Shown: one piece after another, positions 36,151-49,400 of the stretch
How the letters are laid out: each line of letters begins with the position of its first letter
How positions within the stretch are numbered: the first letter of the stretch is position 1
Translations under genes and position numbers: made by a program
NCBI RefSeq assembly: GCF_041381155.1
Contig: NC_091134.1
Span: forward strand, 34,725,540 to 34,789,539
From: Argopecten irradians
Taxonomy: Eukaryota; Mollusca; Bivalvia; Pectinida; Pectinidae
Direction: 5' to 3'
Length of the DNA: 64,000 nt
Notes under the pieces: generated by a model
What the model was told of the DNA's origin: nothing
The model's input: only the letters and a program-made list of their open reading frames with translations
Database searches by the model: none

Positions 36151-37125
36151 TATCTGTTCAGGGAATCACAACCACATTTCTTATGGCTGTTTTGTAGATG
36201 ATGGGAGAACTTAAAGGACACCAAGATGTTGATGAAAACGTCTGAAATGTATTCGTTTTTCAGGGAATTTCTTATGTCATAAATGCCCATAAACTGTCAT
36301 GGCATCACAATTATACTGGCCAGATGACAGCATATATCTGTGAAATTTTTGTTATGTTTCAAAAACATTACCCAGGTCAAAAACCGGTGTAAGCAGTAAT
36401 TATCCCTGTGCCAGAAATTAATTTTGTAAATTTTTTACTGCAATGTTTGTGATTTCAAATGAAAAAGCGGACTAAATGAATCACGTGAGCTGTCAATTTT
36501 GTTTATTGGAATCAATGTTGTTTATATGCTGCCATTGAAATAGACAGATATGTATATCATTATATATAATTATCATAAAATTAAATGTTTCAAACTGCAA
36601 TAATTTCATCAAGGTTCAATTGAAATATTCTACATCTAGTTGCTATGCATTGCCATTGATCAATTTATTAATTAATCTTTTTTGTTTATTGTATATCCTT
36701 TATTGTACATTCTTATTACATCAATGAATAATTTTTTACTCCACCAGGTATATTCCATTATGTCCCTGCCCTGAACACCTCCTCATGGCCCATTTCTAAG
36801 TCATATTGAAGTTGGGGCATTTTGCCCTATGCATACAGACATTGCTGAAACTGATGAATGAATATTTCCTGTAAATGAATCGGTCCCTGACGATTGTGTA
36901 TAACATTTTGTTAAAAAAACAAATTAATTAATGATTAATTAAAAAAAACAAAGGTGAAAATATCAAATGGACAAAATTAGAGTAACATACTTTTCATACC
37001 TGGTACTTTATTCACTGAACATTTTCAACTAAAATGTACATAAACCATTTTAAGTCTTGTTTGTTGATTGTGTATTTGTTATTGTTTCATACACATAAAA
37101 GAAAGATTTGTATATAGTACAATGG
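36151..37125 (+). other. ZMYM 3' UTR and flank
   Basis: This AT-rich sequence follows the inferred stop at 36,148-36,150. I cannot place the poly(A) site with confidence. No other gene is visible. The duplicated block begins at 37,126. Confidence 0.5.
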
Positions 37126-40100
37126 TTCATTGTATCTTTAAATTCATCAACTCATTATTCCTGTTACCAGTATTGCAAATTATTAATTCTGCATCAATTG
37201 CAAATGGACAAATGAAAAAAATTGACTCCTAGTGTTTAATGGCAGATAAGAGAAATAGCCTTCTCTATTGCTACAATAAATGGGAGATTAAAAAAGTATT
37301 TGCCTATGTTACCAGATAACTACAGCATTGGTAGGTTATTGTTTTTTGGTACATACTATATAAAGTTGTGCATGTGCATTATATTGTCGCTCTTCATTAC
37401 CAAACAGTGTGTATTAGTGCTGTAACCCAACTTATTCTTTAACAGTGATTTGACTTCTATGGTTCGATATTACCTTTATTTGAAATGCTTTTGCAGTGAT
37501 ATGTTTCACAATTAGTTTACTGGCTTCAAATTACCAAAAATGTAATCACACACAAAAATCAGTTGGTTTTCAGTACTTTAATGTAATTACGCAATCCTTC
37601 CTTAACAGGAATTTATATGTGTTGAAATTCACACACCATTATTAATGTCTCATAATCCATTACATGTCCATGTGTTCATTTTTGTTTATATGATTCTTTA
37701 TTGCCCTCACAAAAGTTATGATCTGTTCTTTTTTTTTTCTTTTTAGTTTTAGTTTCCCTCATAAAAGGATTTATGTATATATTGTCTATTATAAAACTTA
37801 TTTGTTTACATGTAAATGTGATCAAATGTTGAATTTAGGGCATAGAAATATATAATAGATATAAATGAGGGTATTGTTTGGGACACACATACATAGCTGT
37901 TCAATAAATTTGAACAAGCATTAGAAAAATGATTCTGCTCTACATCAGTTCACCATTTTTTTTCTGCCATGTTTTGTTGTAAATGCCAATACGCAACATT
38001 ATTACTTGTTATTATTAATTTTTGTATTTACTTTTATGTGCTTGCTACATTAAATAATTACATGTAATTCATTGTATGAATGCGCCGTTTTTTTTTTTCT
38101 TTACATGATATAATGTGTCCTGCATCTATCTATCTATATCTTGAAGATTATAACTACCAATCCTTTCAAAAGAAAGTTAATATGAAAGAGACTTCCAACG
38201 ACACGAAATACTTATCTCCTCTGACCAAACAGATGATTGATTTCTTATCGATGTTTCTTTATGTATTGCTAATGGCATGCTTTACGAGAAGAAAGCTGCT
38301 CAGCCATTCTTAATTGCTTTGAAAAAAAGAAACAGATATCTGAAAAGGTGGAGGGTAATATAGATAATGCCAATTTGTATTTCCACCAAGTTTCATTGGA
38401 ATCTGTCCAGTATTTGAGGAGTAGTAGGTCCGATTGCCGTGTCTGGTACAGACTAGACAAAAAGGATGACCTGAATGAGGTATATCCCCTCCTAACGTCA
38501 TTGTACGGGCCCATGATTGCCTGAATTTAATATGCCAGGCCTAAATGGCTTGCGGCGGACTTTGCAACTATTAAAGATTCCCATCAAACATTTCTCCTTG
38601 AAATCCTTTTTTCTCAGTAGTCTAGAGAGCGTAAAGTAGTCGGGCTCAGTTTGTTGTGAAAACAACCTTACTAAATTGCATTGCAGAAGGGGCTATAATT
38701 ACATTACATGTATATGCAACAATTTGACCTGACCGGTAAGTGACAATTTGCATCTTTAAGAGACTCTGAAACATTTTCAAAACTAGGAAATATAGTGCCA
38801 CACTATATTTCATGTTCATGCAAGCTTCGTGATAATAAATTTGTAAAGACATTAAAAACATGACTAATGTTTTTTGTTATAGCCCCACTTTATTTGAACA
38901 AGTTCTTCGTCCTTATATAGTTAAGTTAATGCCAAACCACTTAAAAAGTGGAAGTTACATTGTCCCAACACAGCTAGCAAGCTTTATAATGCCTCCGCGG
39001 GAGGTTGACTTATCTACAGACTGTGCTGCTATATATAATGGACTTGTGCTACAACGATCATATTGACTTTCTTCTTTTTCTGGTCTTTTTTTTTTCTTTT
39101 TTGATTTTTTTTTCCCGCATATTGACAGCATTCACATGCGTTATTTAGCCCTATGCCCATGTAGGTGGTCGTAATCAATTCTTGATGTTGGGAACAAGTG
39201 CCGATATTAACTCCCCTTGTAATATATTAAATCAACTTTAACGGAAATTGCATACTTGCAAGGATGTCTAAATACTTATTGGCTGTAAAATTTTAAACCT
39301 CTAGATAGGGGAACACAAAACGCTTTTCTTATGAAACAAATATAACAAAATCAGCCAGTACCGCTGCCAGTGTGTTATAGTAATGCAAATAATTTAGGTC
39401 ATATCCATGGGAAATATGTTTTTTTATTTTGATTATTTTACTGTGTTACATTACTACTGTGTTTTCAATGTATAGATTTCTGTTTTCTCTATCAGGTTGA
39501 ACTAATAGACTTCATCCTTAAATTCTGCCATAACCCTCATACCCCCTTCCCCAAAAAATTTAAAAGCTTATATACTTTGATGCAATAATTTTTACCTTCC
39601 CTTAACTTTGCAGCAGAATTTATTAAATATAATAAAACCTCAAAATTTTAATTTTATCAGTCTTTCATATACAGCCGTTCAAGAAAACATGACAACAAAA
39701 CTATTGAATTGTGCAATACTAGTATGTACATCGTATAATGCTTTGCGTAATTATAAAAACCTCAATATCTTCAAGTCCCAACTTCTACTCAACCCCATAC
39801 GTCTCTAAAACACAGTATAACACATTCATTATTTCATAATGGTAAATACAATATACAACAAATATAAAGGAAACATAATAGTCAGCTCTTACCAGCAAAT
39901 AACATGTTAAGATATAACATTATTAATTGCTAAATACACACACAAATAACAGTGTGTATAAGATAAAGCACAACAAAAAATTCAATCAAAAATTAAATCT
40001 AAATACGTAACATTTTCAAGATTATCTGCCCTTGCATGTAGGTGTATCTCTTGATTAAGTTGGAACAAGTGCGATAAACTCTGTTATGTAATTAATCAAT

Positions 40101-42056
40101 CTGCTTAAGGGAAATGCATATATGCAAGGGATGTTTAAATACTTTTAAAACTCTAGATAGGGGAACAAGCATTCTTTGAAATATAACAAAAAGCGTCCGC
40201 AGAGTGTAAAGCAAAACTATTTGGTCATCATGGAATATTTTTTTATTTTGATATTTATTACCGTTACATACTCTGTTTTTATTCATTGTATAGATTTGTA
40301 GTTCTCATCGGTTTGAAAATAAATTCACCTTAAATTCTGCATACCCTCAACCCCCTTCCCCCCTGAAAATTTAAGCTATATACTTTGATGCAATAATTTT
40401 ACCTTCCCTAACTTCAGCATTTATTTAATATAATAAAACTCAAATTTTAATATTATCAGTTTCATCATATACAGGTTTCAAAGAAAAAGACAACCAAAAC
40501 AATTTGAAATTGTGCAATAACTTGTGGTACATGTATAATGCTTGAATTTAAAAAACCGTCAATATCATCAAGTCCCAACACTTCTCTCAACCCATACATC
40601 TATAAACAATTATAACACATCTATTTCATAATGGTAAATACAATATACATCAAAATATAAAGGAACTATAATAGTCAACAGCCTTTAAAAATAACAAATT
40701 AAGCACACACACAAATATATACATGTATAAGATATAAACAACAAAAAAATTCAAAAAATTTAATCTAAATAGTAAACAAGCTCTTTTAAGTTACAAAACC
40801 AATAGCTGAGTGAAGAAAGCATTTATATAAATATAACACAAATATTCCAAAGAGCTGAACAATTAATATTTAGTATTTAATATGGTTAATAATCAAGACA
40901 TACCATAGGTATTTGAAATCACTACTGTAACAGGGTCCCTGTCATAATAAATCGTTGTCTGGGGAAGTATAATTGAGAAGTTTTAGTTGTTTTTAATTAG
41001 TAAAGCATACCTGGTCAACTCTCCCCCTATCTCCTTTGAGAGTCTCCCGGATTATTATCATAACATTTCCCACAGAATTTCCCACACTCCGCTAATGTTC
41101 TCCCAGTTTTACCCCTTATTAAAAAAAAATTCCAATAGTACCTAAATAATTCCCCATTTCAGAGCCACAAGTAAGCATAATCACTGGCAATGCTCAATTC
41201 TCTGATAAAGTTGACAGGCTGGCAAAGTGTTATACTAGCAATTATATTACTGTTATAGCAGATGATATTTTCACATTCTCAATTCCACGACTTAAGAGAA
41301 TAATTCAAGATAATTTGATATGGCTTCAAGAGTACATTTGTATGCTAGGGGTTTACTATTATTTACACAATTTATATAACTTTACAAATCAAATTTTGAG
41401 ATCTTGTCAATGTCCTGTAAAAACCATTTTGTTTTGAGAATCTTCAAAGAAAAATTACTTAACATAGATACTAAAAAGCTCAAACAGAGATGTACCTTTG
41501 TGCTGTTGGACATTTAGATCAGAAATCGCACCGGTAGGAACTGCATAGAACTATATGCCATCTTAGGATTTCAGGATAACCGGAAATACACTTTGTTGGG
41601 ACCATTTGTATCTTTATACAATAGCAACGGGTAGAACTTGAAGAAGAAGTTTCAAAATATATTGGCGGCCCACTTGGATTCGGATCGACCCGAAAAATAA
41701 AAAACTTTGTCGGGGACCATGTCAGGAAAAAAAAACCGGTGTTTAGAACGTTCAAAATGTGTTTTCAAGATGGATATATGGATTTGTGTTTATGTCAGGA
41801 CCATGTTTCAGTAATAATACTGGTACATCAAATATCAATGTGCGGCCATTTTGTTAACAAACACTTTGTAAGAGATCTTTTCAAAGCCAATCGCCATATA
41901 GAAGGACACTTTTAATAATTTAAGGGAAGAGAGTGACAAACAACTGTATACATTGCAATCATATACCACCTCACACATGGACATGGAAGGGAGACAAGCT
42001 CATAGTACCAATGAACATGTGTAAAATCAATATGTCATTCAACTGAATTTCGGAAT
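37126..42056. repeat. Right, indel-rich copy of the duplicated block
   Basis: It matches 1-5,715 in order and orientation, lacks the 221-2,313 element, and differs by many 1-3 bp indels, mostly extra bases here. It also holds a second rendering of the 3,880-4,590 part (39,105-39,985 and again 40,008-40,750), ~120 bp of extra sequence at ~41,225-41,350 and a replaced stretch at ~41,460-41,850. No supportable gene is present. The error-like pattern suggests poorly corrected assembly sequence. Confidence 0.85.
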
Positions 42057-42309
42057 AGCAGTGAATAATTTGTAAATAGCTGAAGCATCCTTCTTTCCTA
42101 CCATTTAAGTAAATATATAACAAACTTACCAACTGACTAGAAATTATTGTATGACCAGCTAATATTTATGACAGAAACAATTTGGCCCAGTTCAGCAATG
42201 TTAGTGTAGTTCATGTTTTAAAAAGTATATGGTAGTGTAGTTCATGTTTTAAAAAGTATATGGTATATCACATACACAAATAGACAAATCTGACACAAGT
42301 GCTTTGGCT

Positions 42310-42955
42310 AAAGATACAAGAGGCCCAGAGGGCCTGTATCGCTCACCTGTTTTTTGTTTTTAGTAATTATCACAAGACTCTTACAATTAGAAAAAATAGC
42401 AAAATTAATCTAAAATTTGTTCAATTTTGAATCACAACCATGTAATGATGCTATAGATACAATTGTACAATTTTGAATCACCACCCTATAAGAATGCTAC
42501 CATTGCATTATGAGTGCTCTCCCATGCTTAGTTGCAGAGAAGAAGTTGTTTATATGGAAATAGTCAAATTGACCACTTTTGACCCCGCCCATCAAGCCCC
42601 CAGGGGTTAGCCCCATCATTTGTACAATTTTGAATCCCCACCCTATAAGGATGCTACCATTGCATTATGGGTGCTATCCTATGCTTAGTTTCAGAGAAGT
42701 CCTTCATAATAGCCACACCTTTTGACCCCGCCCCTCAGACCCCTGGGGGGTCAGCCCCATCATTTGTTCAATTTTCAGTTAGTAGCCCATAAGGATGCTA
42801 CCAGTCAAATTTTGTTGAAATCTGAGCAGCAGTTATGGAGAAGAAGTCGATTGTTGACGGACGACAAACGAGGGACAACAGAAGCCATACGCCGGACGCC
42901 AGACGCCGGACGCTGCAGTATCCCATAAGCTAACCTCAGTCCTTCGGACCAGGAG
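42310..42955 (-). mobile_element. Reversed, short Helentron-like element of the 221-2,313 family
   Basis: Read on the minus strand it starts with the head hairpin CCTGGTCCGAAGGACTGAGG and GTTAGCTTATG, then GTCCGGCGTC-rich DNA. Two to three array units follow, containing GCTGACCCCCCAGGGG and GAGGGGCGGGG. It ends GGTGAGCGATACAGGCCCTC then TGGGCCTCTTG, identical to the 2,313 terminus. No protein is encoded. Confidence 0.75.
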
Positions 42956-43282
42956 AGGTAATAATTAACTACTCGATGACCACTTGCATAAATTGATCTT
43001 TTTTTACAATATAAATTAATGTTACTCCAGTAGTATCTGACTTATACTTTTTTCAAATAACAGCGTTATCTTCTGAGAACAGTTTAATATTACTTGGACA
43101 CCCCTGTAAATCAATATTGAACTGTTCGATCCTTAGATATGGAAGAATCCACAGGTGTTTTTGGGAATGAAGGAGCTAATTTATTTTTGTTTTATTTTTT
43201 TGTTTTGTCATGAGCAGACAACTCTTCCACGAAAAGACCCTACTTAAGTAAATATTTTCCCATTAGATTTTGAAAGCCCCTT

Positions 43283-43653
43283 TTAAAGGCCCACTACCTT
43301 TCCGAAACGGCTTTTAATTTTTAAAATGGAAATGTAAAACGAGATTGATAATTTTGTAGAGTCGCAAAAGTTATCAACTTACCGGTAATTCTACACTTAT
43401 CATCACCTTCTGAACAATTTAATTTAAATAAATAAAATGTTAATTTTCATAACGCGGGTCGTCTTATGTTTCCCGCCGTCGTCCTAAATGCCGCGCGGTA
43501 GTTGACTATCACTGTTACCATATATTACGCAGGATATCTTGCATAAGCTTCATGTCGTAACCTCATCTTAGGCCATCGACATATATTTTCTTATGTTATC
43601 TATGATTTTTAGAAACCTTTAAATTTTGCTCCGGAAAGGTAGTGGACCTTTAA
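43283..43653. mobile_element. MITE, family B (TTAA target, GGTAGTGG ends)
   Basis: TTAA, then AGGCCCACTACCTTTCCG; the right end is CGGAAAGGTAGTGGACCT followed by TTAA. The inside contains CCCGCCGTCGTCCTAAATGC. A second copy, split by a nested insertion, lies at 53,979-56,463. TTAA duplication and matching ends fit piggyBac-type MITEs. Confidence 0.85.
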
Positions 43654-44693
43654 TTGATAGAAATAGCAAAATAATACTGAACATTTATTGTCAAATTTTT
43701 CAATCTACGCTTTACATTTCTTAAACTGTTCATTCGCTTAAAGATTTTAAAGCTTTGCCAGGTTAACATTTTGACTGTGGAAAAAAAGTTTTAAGAAAAT
43801 CACCCACCTTCCCCTCTACTACCTCAAAAGACCTTGAACTTGCATCTCACAGTTTGATGGTTTAATAAATGAATGTCAAGGATGTTAATCACTATGTTAC
43901 CATGGCAACCAGATCAGGAAAAAGCAAAACAGCAAGTATGATATGAGAATGAAAACAGATGGTACACATTCAATACCAGATAAATGTAATGTACTTTCAC
44001 AGGGTGTTATGCAAATACAATTTATATACAAGATTTACAAGCTATTAGATATTGGAATTTGATTTACATACAATAAACCAGTTATCAATCCTATTAGGCC
44101 CAATCTCAACATTATGTATCACAAAGAATTTAAAAGTGTGTTAGTATCAATATCAGATCATATTATACACAATAAGATGGCATCAATTTTGCACGGTATA
44201 TACATATACTATAAACAACCATGAAGTTTTTCAATTTTTACCAGGAAATATAATTCTAGAGTTTCATTCATTGAGTACATTGAAATCAGTTTATTTGAAG
44301 CATGTTGTCTGGTTTCTAATTAATTTATTAATTTAATTTATTTATCTTTCCTGCCATGTGTATCTTACAAAATAAATTGACCATAATTTTACCTGAATAT
44401 GTTACTGAGCATATATCCAGTAATTATGTGCTTTCATTGTTGTTCAAGCCAGTTTGCACAAGAACTTCAAATTGGTGAAAAATTGGGACAAATATTTCCA
44501 CAAGGAAATTAAATTTGAACATTCTTTGTGTGTTATGACTTATCACAGGAAACAAATATTGAGCGAACAAATTTCATTATCTATAAACAATTAAGATTGG
44601 TACATTCACATGATAAATGTCATTTTACCAACATCTGTAACCCTCTGATTTTTACTTTTTAGAATTTACCATTTATATAGCATATGCACAAAT

Positions 44694-44789
44694 AATAGTA
44701 GAACTGTAGTAGGAATAGAATCACTGTATACAAGTAACCATTGTTGTAGTAGGAATAGGATCACTGTATACAAGTAACCATTGTAACAA
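44694..44789 (+). repeat. Two tandem ~46-bp repeats
   Basis: GTAGTAGGAATAGAATCACT then GTATACAAGTAACCATTG is repeated with one substitution. The surrounding 43,654-45,057 sequence is AT-rich and gene-free. Confidence 0.6.
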
Positions 44790-45057
44790 AAAAAAATCCA
44801 CACCAAAGATCATCAATTTACATTAAACCCAATTCAAAATCTTTTTCTGTTATTTTTTAAGTTATATGCACAAGGCACCTGTACATGGATTTTTTCCCTA
44901 TAACCAACAAAACTACTACCAATCAAAAGTCTTCCAGTTATATGAGATCAAGTTAATGAAGTCAATCTGAAATGTGACTACCTGGTTATAAGAAGCTCTA
45001 GATATTTGTCTAAATCAAATTATCAGAGTGACACTTGTTCTGACATTCTGATCGATC

Positions 45058-45254
45058 AGAGTTACTTCCCTTTGCTTCACTCTGTTTGTACAGACGAAAG
45101 CACACAGTAGGCAATTTTTCCCCCGAGGAGAGGAGAATCGCCTCAAACAGGAGCTGAATCAGGATTTTCAGGATGGGGATGCTTCGACTCTGACCAATAA
45201 CAGTTCTAGAAGCCTCCGTCAGAACTGACGAGTTAAACAAAGGGAAGTAACTCT
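45058..45254. mobile_element. Short MITE with GAGTTACTTCCCTTTG ends
   Basis: AGAGTTACTTCCCTTTG is mirrored by CAAAGGGAAGTAACTCT; the interior is GC-richer with CCCCGAGGAGAGG. It is ~197 bp and has no protein. Confidence 0.75.
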
Positions 45255-46394
45255 ATATATAGGGATGTGTTCAGACTTCTGAACTGTGGAAGGAATAGGA
45301 TCACTGTACACTTTACCATCACTGCGGTCAGAGGTAATAAAACTTTACCACATACAGTTCATGAAAAACTTTTTCGTGTTCACGTATTACAGAATGACAT
45401 CTAACATGTTTTATCTTGTCCATTGCTAAAGAATTAACTAGTCTAAGACTAAATTGTACTTTGAGGTTTATAGGTACAGTGGCTGCCTTTTAAATGGATA
45501 AAAAAAAAACGCAATTGTGTTCATTGATATCAACAGAATCTACATATCGACATTGAAGCAATATTCTCCATATTATATTCTATTTTATCATTCTTGGTCA
45601 CAACCATCTTTGAAAAATTTCACTTTCACAATAATTTACTACAGTGCGACTATAAAGCTCTGAATTCTTCATTATGTTATAATGTCATACTCTGCTATCA
45701 CCTATCACTCATACAAAGCTAGGTTATATTCACAATACATCAAAATTTCTTAGAGAATAAGATTAATATGTCAGAAACGCTACATTTAATAGCATGTTTA
45801 AGCTGGTAATGACAATAAACCAACTATAATTTCAAAATCATGATTTTTGCCTTGGCTAGATTTTATACGTTAATGTATATGGCACATTGTAAGATTTTTT
45901 CTTATCAATTGTAATTCAAAAAGTATAACAAAGTATTACACAGAAGCAGAAGGCTATTGTATTTAAATTTACAAGTTAGAGTAGATTGCATTTGAAAACT
46001 GCTTTAGGCATCACACGTTACAATCACTTTACATAAGCTTTACAGATTTTCCTTTAGTTGATCATCTATTCCTATAAACGAGGATCCAGCTTTTTTGTAT
46101 CTCCTGATAACCCATTTCAATGCTACATGTAACATATAAGCAAGTCATATAAATACTCTTGTTATATTTGATTAACATCAATAGAGAAAAAATCTGAAAC
46201 ACGCATATATATATATATTATCATCAATGTCTAATGAAACAGGTATTCGTAATTGGGCAAACACACAGACAGCCCCTACCTACACCATACATGGTAGGGC
46301 AGTAACAATGAGGTCACGAGTAGCAACACTGGCCCTTCCAGGATGCATCACAGCCTGACGATTGGTATCACAATAAGTTACGATCTTACAGCGG

Positions 46395-46430
46395 TCAACT
46401 GACCCTTTCCGATTTCAGCACTTTGTGTTC
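46395..46430 (-). CDS. ZUP1: Micro terminal coding exon of ZUP1
   Basis: Exon 8 ends TACGAG with a GTGAGA donor. The ATTTACAG acceptor at 46,431 continues in phase for 11 codons ([12 protein letters not shown]) to TGA, resembling the short charged tail of this family. Reading through the donor would instead end inside the adjacent MITE. Confidence 0.7.
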   Translation of the reverse strand, partial: EHKVLKSERVS

Positions 46431-49400
46431 CTGTAAATATTAAAAATAAAATTGTTGATCAGATTTTAGCAACAGCTGTACAAGTCTTCTTTTTAAGCAA
46501 TGACGCCTCCTTAAGTTCATAAATATATACTTTTATGGAATAAATAAATTGGGAGATATAAACTTTTCATCGAAAACTATGCAAAAGTAAATCACATGTG
46601 ATAGAAAATATGTTAAAGATACTCCACCGTCGACAGAGCATAAATGATATTAATCATTTGAACAATAATTGGTGTTTAATCGTGTATATATATGCCTAAT
46701 TAACACAAAAAATAGTATAAAATAAATTTTTTCGCCTTTGGTGCATGCGCAATCAGTACTTTATTCCATATAGGATATACATAATGTAGTGTCACAGAAT
46801 TTTTTCGGGATGCAATTAATTATTTTTCATATTTTTAACTTGAAGTAAAATTAGAAGCTCAAACTTTTCAATGGTGGTAACGGTGTAAAGTAAGTAACTT
46901 TTGTAACTGAAGAAAAATACTAAATCGTCTGCTCCTGTTTTTTATAGTGAAAAAATACCATTTGTCAGCGGTGGAGCATCTTTGATATTATCCAGGGCCA
47001 TTGTCTCACCTCGTAGGCCTTGTCCTCCAGTATCCCTGTGACAGCCACTATCTGATACTGTTTGGCCTTCAGACCATGAATACTTCTTCTGATGATCCTC
47101 ATTATGTTGGAGTTGATGAAGCCGTTAAATAGCTGCATCTGTTTCTTTGAGGTGCTTGGGTCAAAGATCAATAGTCGTATAACACCTTCCTTTAACTCCT
47201 CTACGCCTACAATCGTTCGACTGTGACCTAATTAAAACAAAGCATTCTAAAGCCAGATCTGCTAGTTTTGTATATAACCCTATAAACTGACAAGGTTATT
47301 TCACTGAAGTCTCTTAGATGGTATGATGCTACATTTACGAATGTATGACATCACAAACAAAACCTACCCACAAGAGCAGAGACTCAGTAATGATATGCCA
47401 AGATTGAATAGGAATCCATAGGATCAGGAGATATGAATGTTGGCCTACCTGGATGTGTAAGTATGATGAAAGTTTGACTGGAGACTGCTGACAGAGAGCT
47501 ACTTGCTTGAATAATGGGAGGTATGAGGGTGGAACTACCATTGAATTATGGAAGATTAGAAGGTGAAACTACCATGGAATAATGAGAGATTTGAGGATGG
47601 AACAACCATACAGTAATCAGAGGTTCGAGGGTGGAACTACCATGGAATTATGCAGGATTTGAGGATGGACCTACCATAGAATTATCGGAGGTTTGAGGGT
47701 GGATCAACCATAGAATTTTGGGAGATTTGAGGGTGGATCAAACATAGAATTTTGGGGATCAACCATAGAATTATCGGAGATTTGAGGGTGGATCAATCAT
47801 AGAATTATCCGAGATTTGAGGGTGGATCAACCATAGAATTATCCGAGATTTGAGGGTGGATCAACCATAGAATTTTGGGAGATTTGAGGGTGGATCAACC
47901 ATAGAATTATCGGATATTTGAGGGTGGATTGACCATAAAATTTGAGTGTGGACTTACCTTGATGTTGTAGATATAATGGAAGTTTAACAGGTGACGGCTG
48001 ACTAAAGTAATCCCTGACCCACTGGAACAGTTTAGGATGTGTTCCCTGTGGCCCAGAGGGGTTGTGGAAATCCAGTAGCTGACACCTAGTATTAGAACAT
48101 ATAGAACAAGCTCTGAGTTATTGTTCTAAAATAAGAATGATATGTTACAGCTATGATTTTCCCTTTGGACCTAAGGGGTTATGGAATAACTGATAATACC
48201 TAGAATAAAACCTGGTAATATTTACACAATATAGAACAAGTTCTAAATCATCCCATTTTCATGTGATTAATTTTGCAGATTTCACAGTTGGCTAGAAACT
48301 GCAAAAATAAATTGTCTCAAAAACACTCTTATCACAGATCCATTTTGGTTTTTATTAGTTTAATGTCCTATTTACAGCCAGGGTCATGTATGGACATGCC
48401 AGGTTTGTTGGTGGAGGAAAGCCAGAGTACCCGGAGAAAAACCACTGACCAGCAGTCAGTAGATGGCACCTACCACACATTGGATTCAAACTCGTATCCC
48501 AGAGGTGAAGGACATGTGGCAATATGTGAGGAGATCTTAACCACCGGGCTACCGTGGCCCCAGCACACATCCATTAGATCAATTACACTCCAAATCATGA
48601 AATTAAATCACAGCTAAAAAGTTGGTATGTACAATAATATGCCTGCATAAAAAAAACCACAGAATTTTAACATTACCTGACTTTGAGTGAGAGGAGGGTA
48701 GCAGCGATTTCTGTAGCCCCGATCCATTTAGTAGTATCTACAACATGGCCGCCCAACTGTTCACATCCCTGTTTGTCGAACCCTTTTTCCCAGGCGGCTT
48801 CAATCAGCCGCTGTATCTTGGGTAGCGATGGGATCTGGGACTTATTTGCTGTCAAAAACAATTCAATTGTTCAAGCAATTTAACAATCTTGATTTAACAA
48901 ATTCAATTTTTTGAGCATTCTCATAACATAGATGAATCATGGACAATACATAATATATTCTCCATAATTAGTGCTCATCCCCCTTATAAGCACCCCTCCT
49001 CTTTTCTGGAGAAGAGTTTAAGTTGTATAAACTTTCCATGGATTTAACAATGTTTTATAATAGCATGTGATGTCTCTAACGTCAGCATTGTATCTCATAT
49101 TACAACCAGGCATGGGGTAATCGTAATCGTGTAATCGTCGAATCGATTGTATTATTACTTATTTATTTACAACTTGTGAATCTTTTACATGAGAATCACA
49201 ACATAATAATGTGAATCACAACAAGAGCATAAAAGGCATATACCATGAGTACAGAATGATTTAAAATAATACTGAATTTTTTTCGTTCAAAACATACATT
49301 TTGGTTCATTAATAAGTGCGATCCTTTGTTACGATTATTTAAGCGCCCTAGGCGTTATTACAGCGAAAACGGTACTTGTATAACATGAATAAACCAACAG

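Noticed and set aside
41519..41755. 78-codon minus-strand frame
   Set aside because: It lies in the replaced part of the noisy right block, with no domain and no splice signals that make sense.
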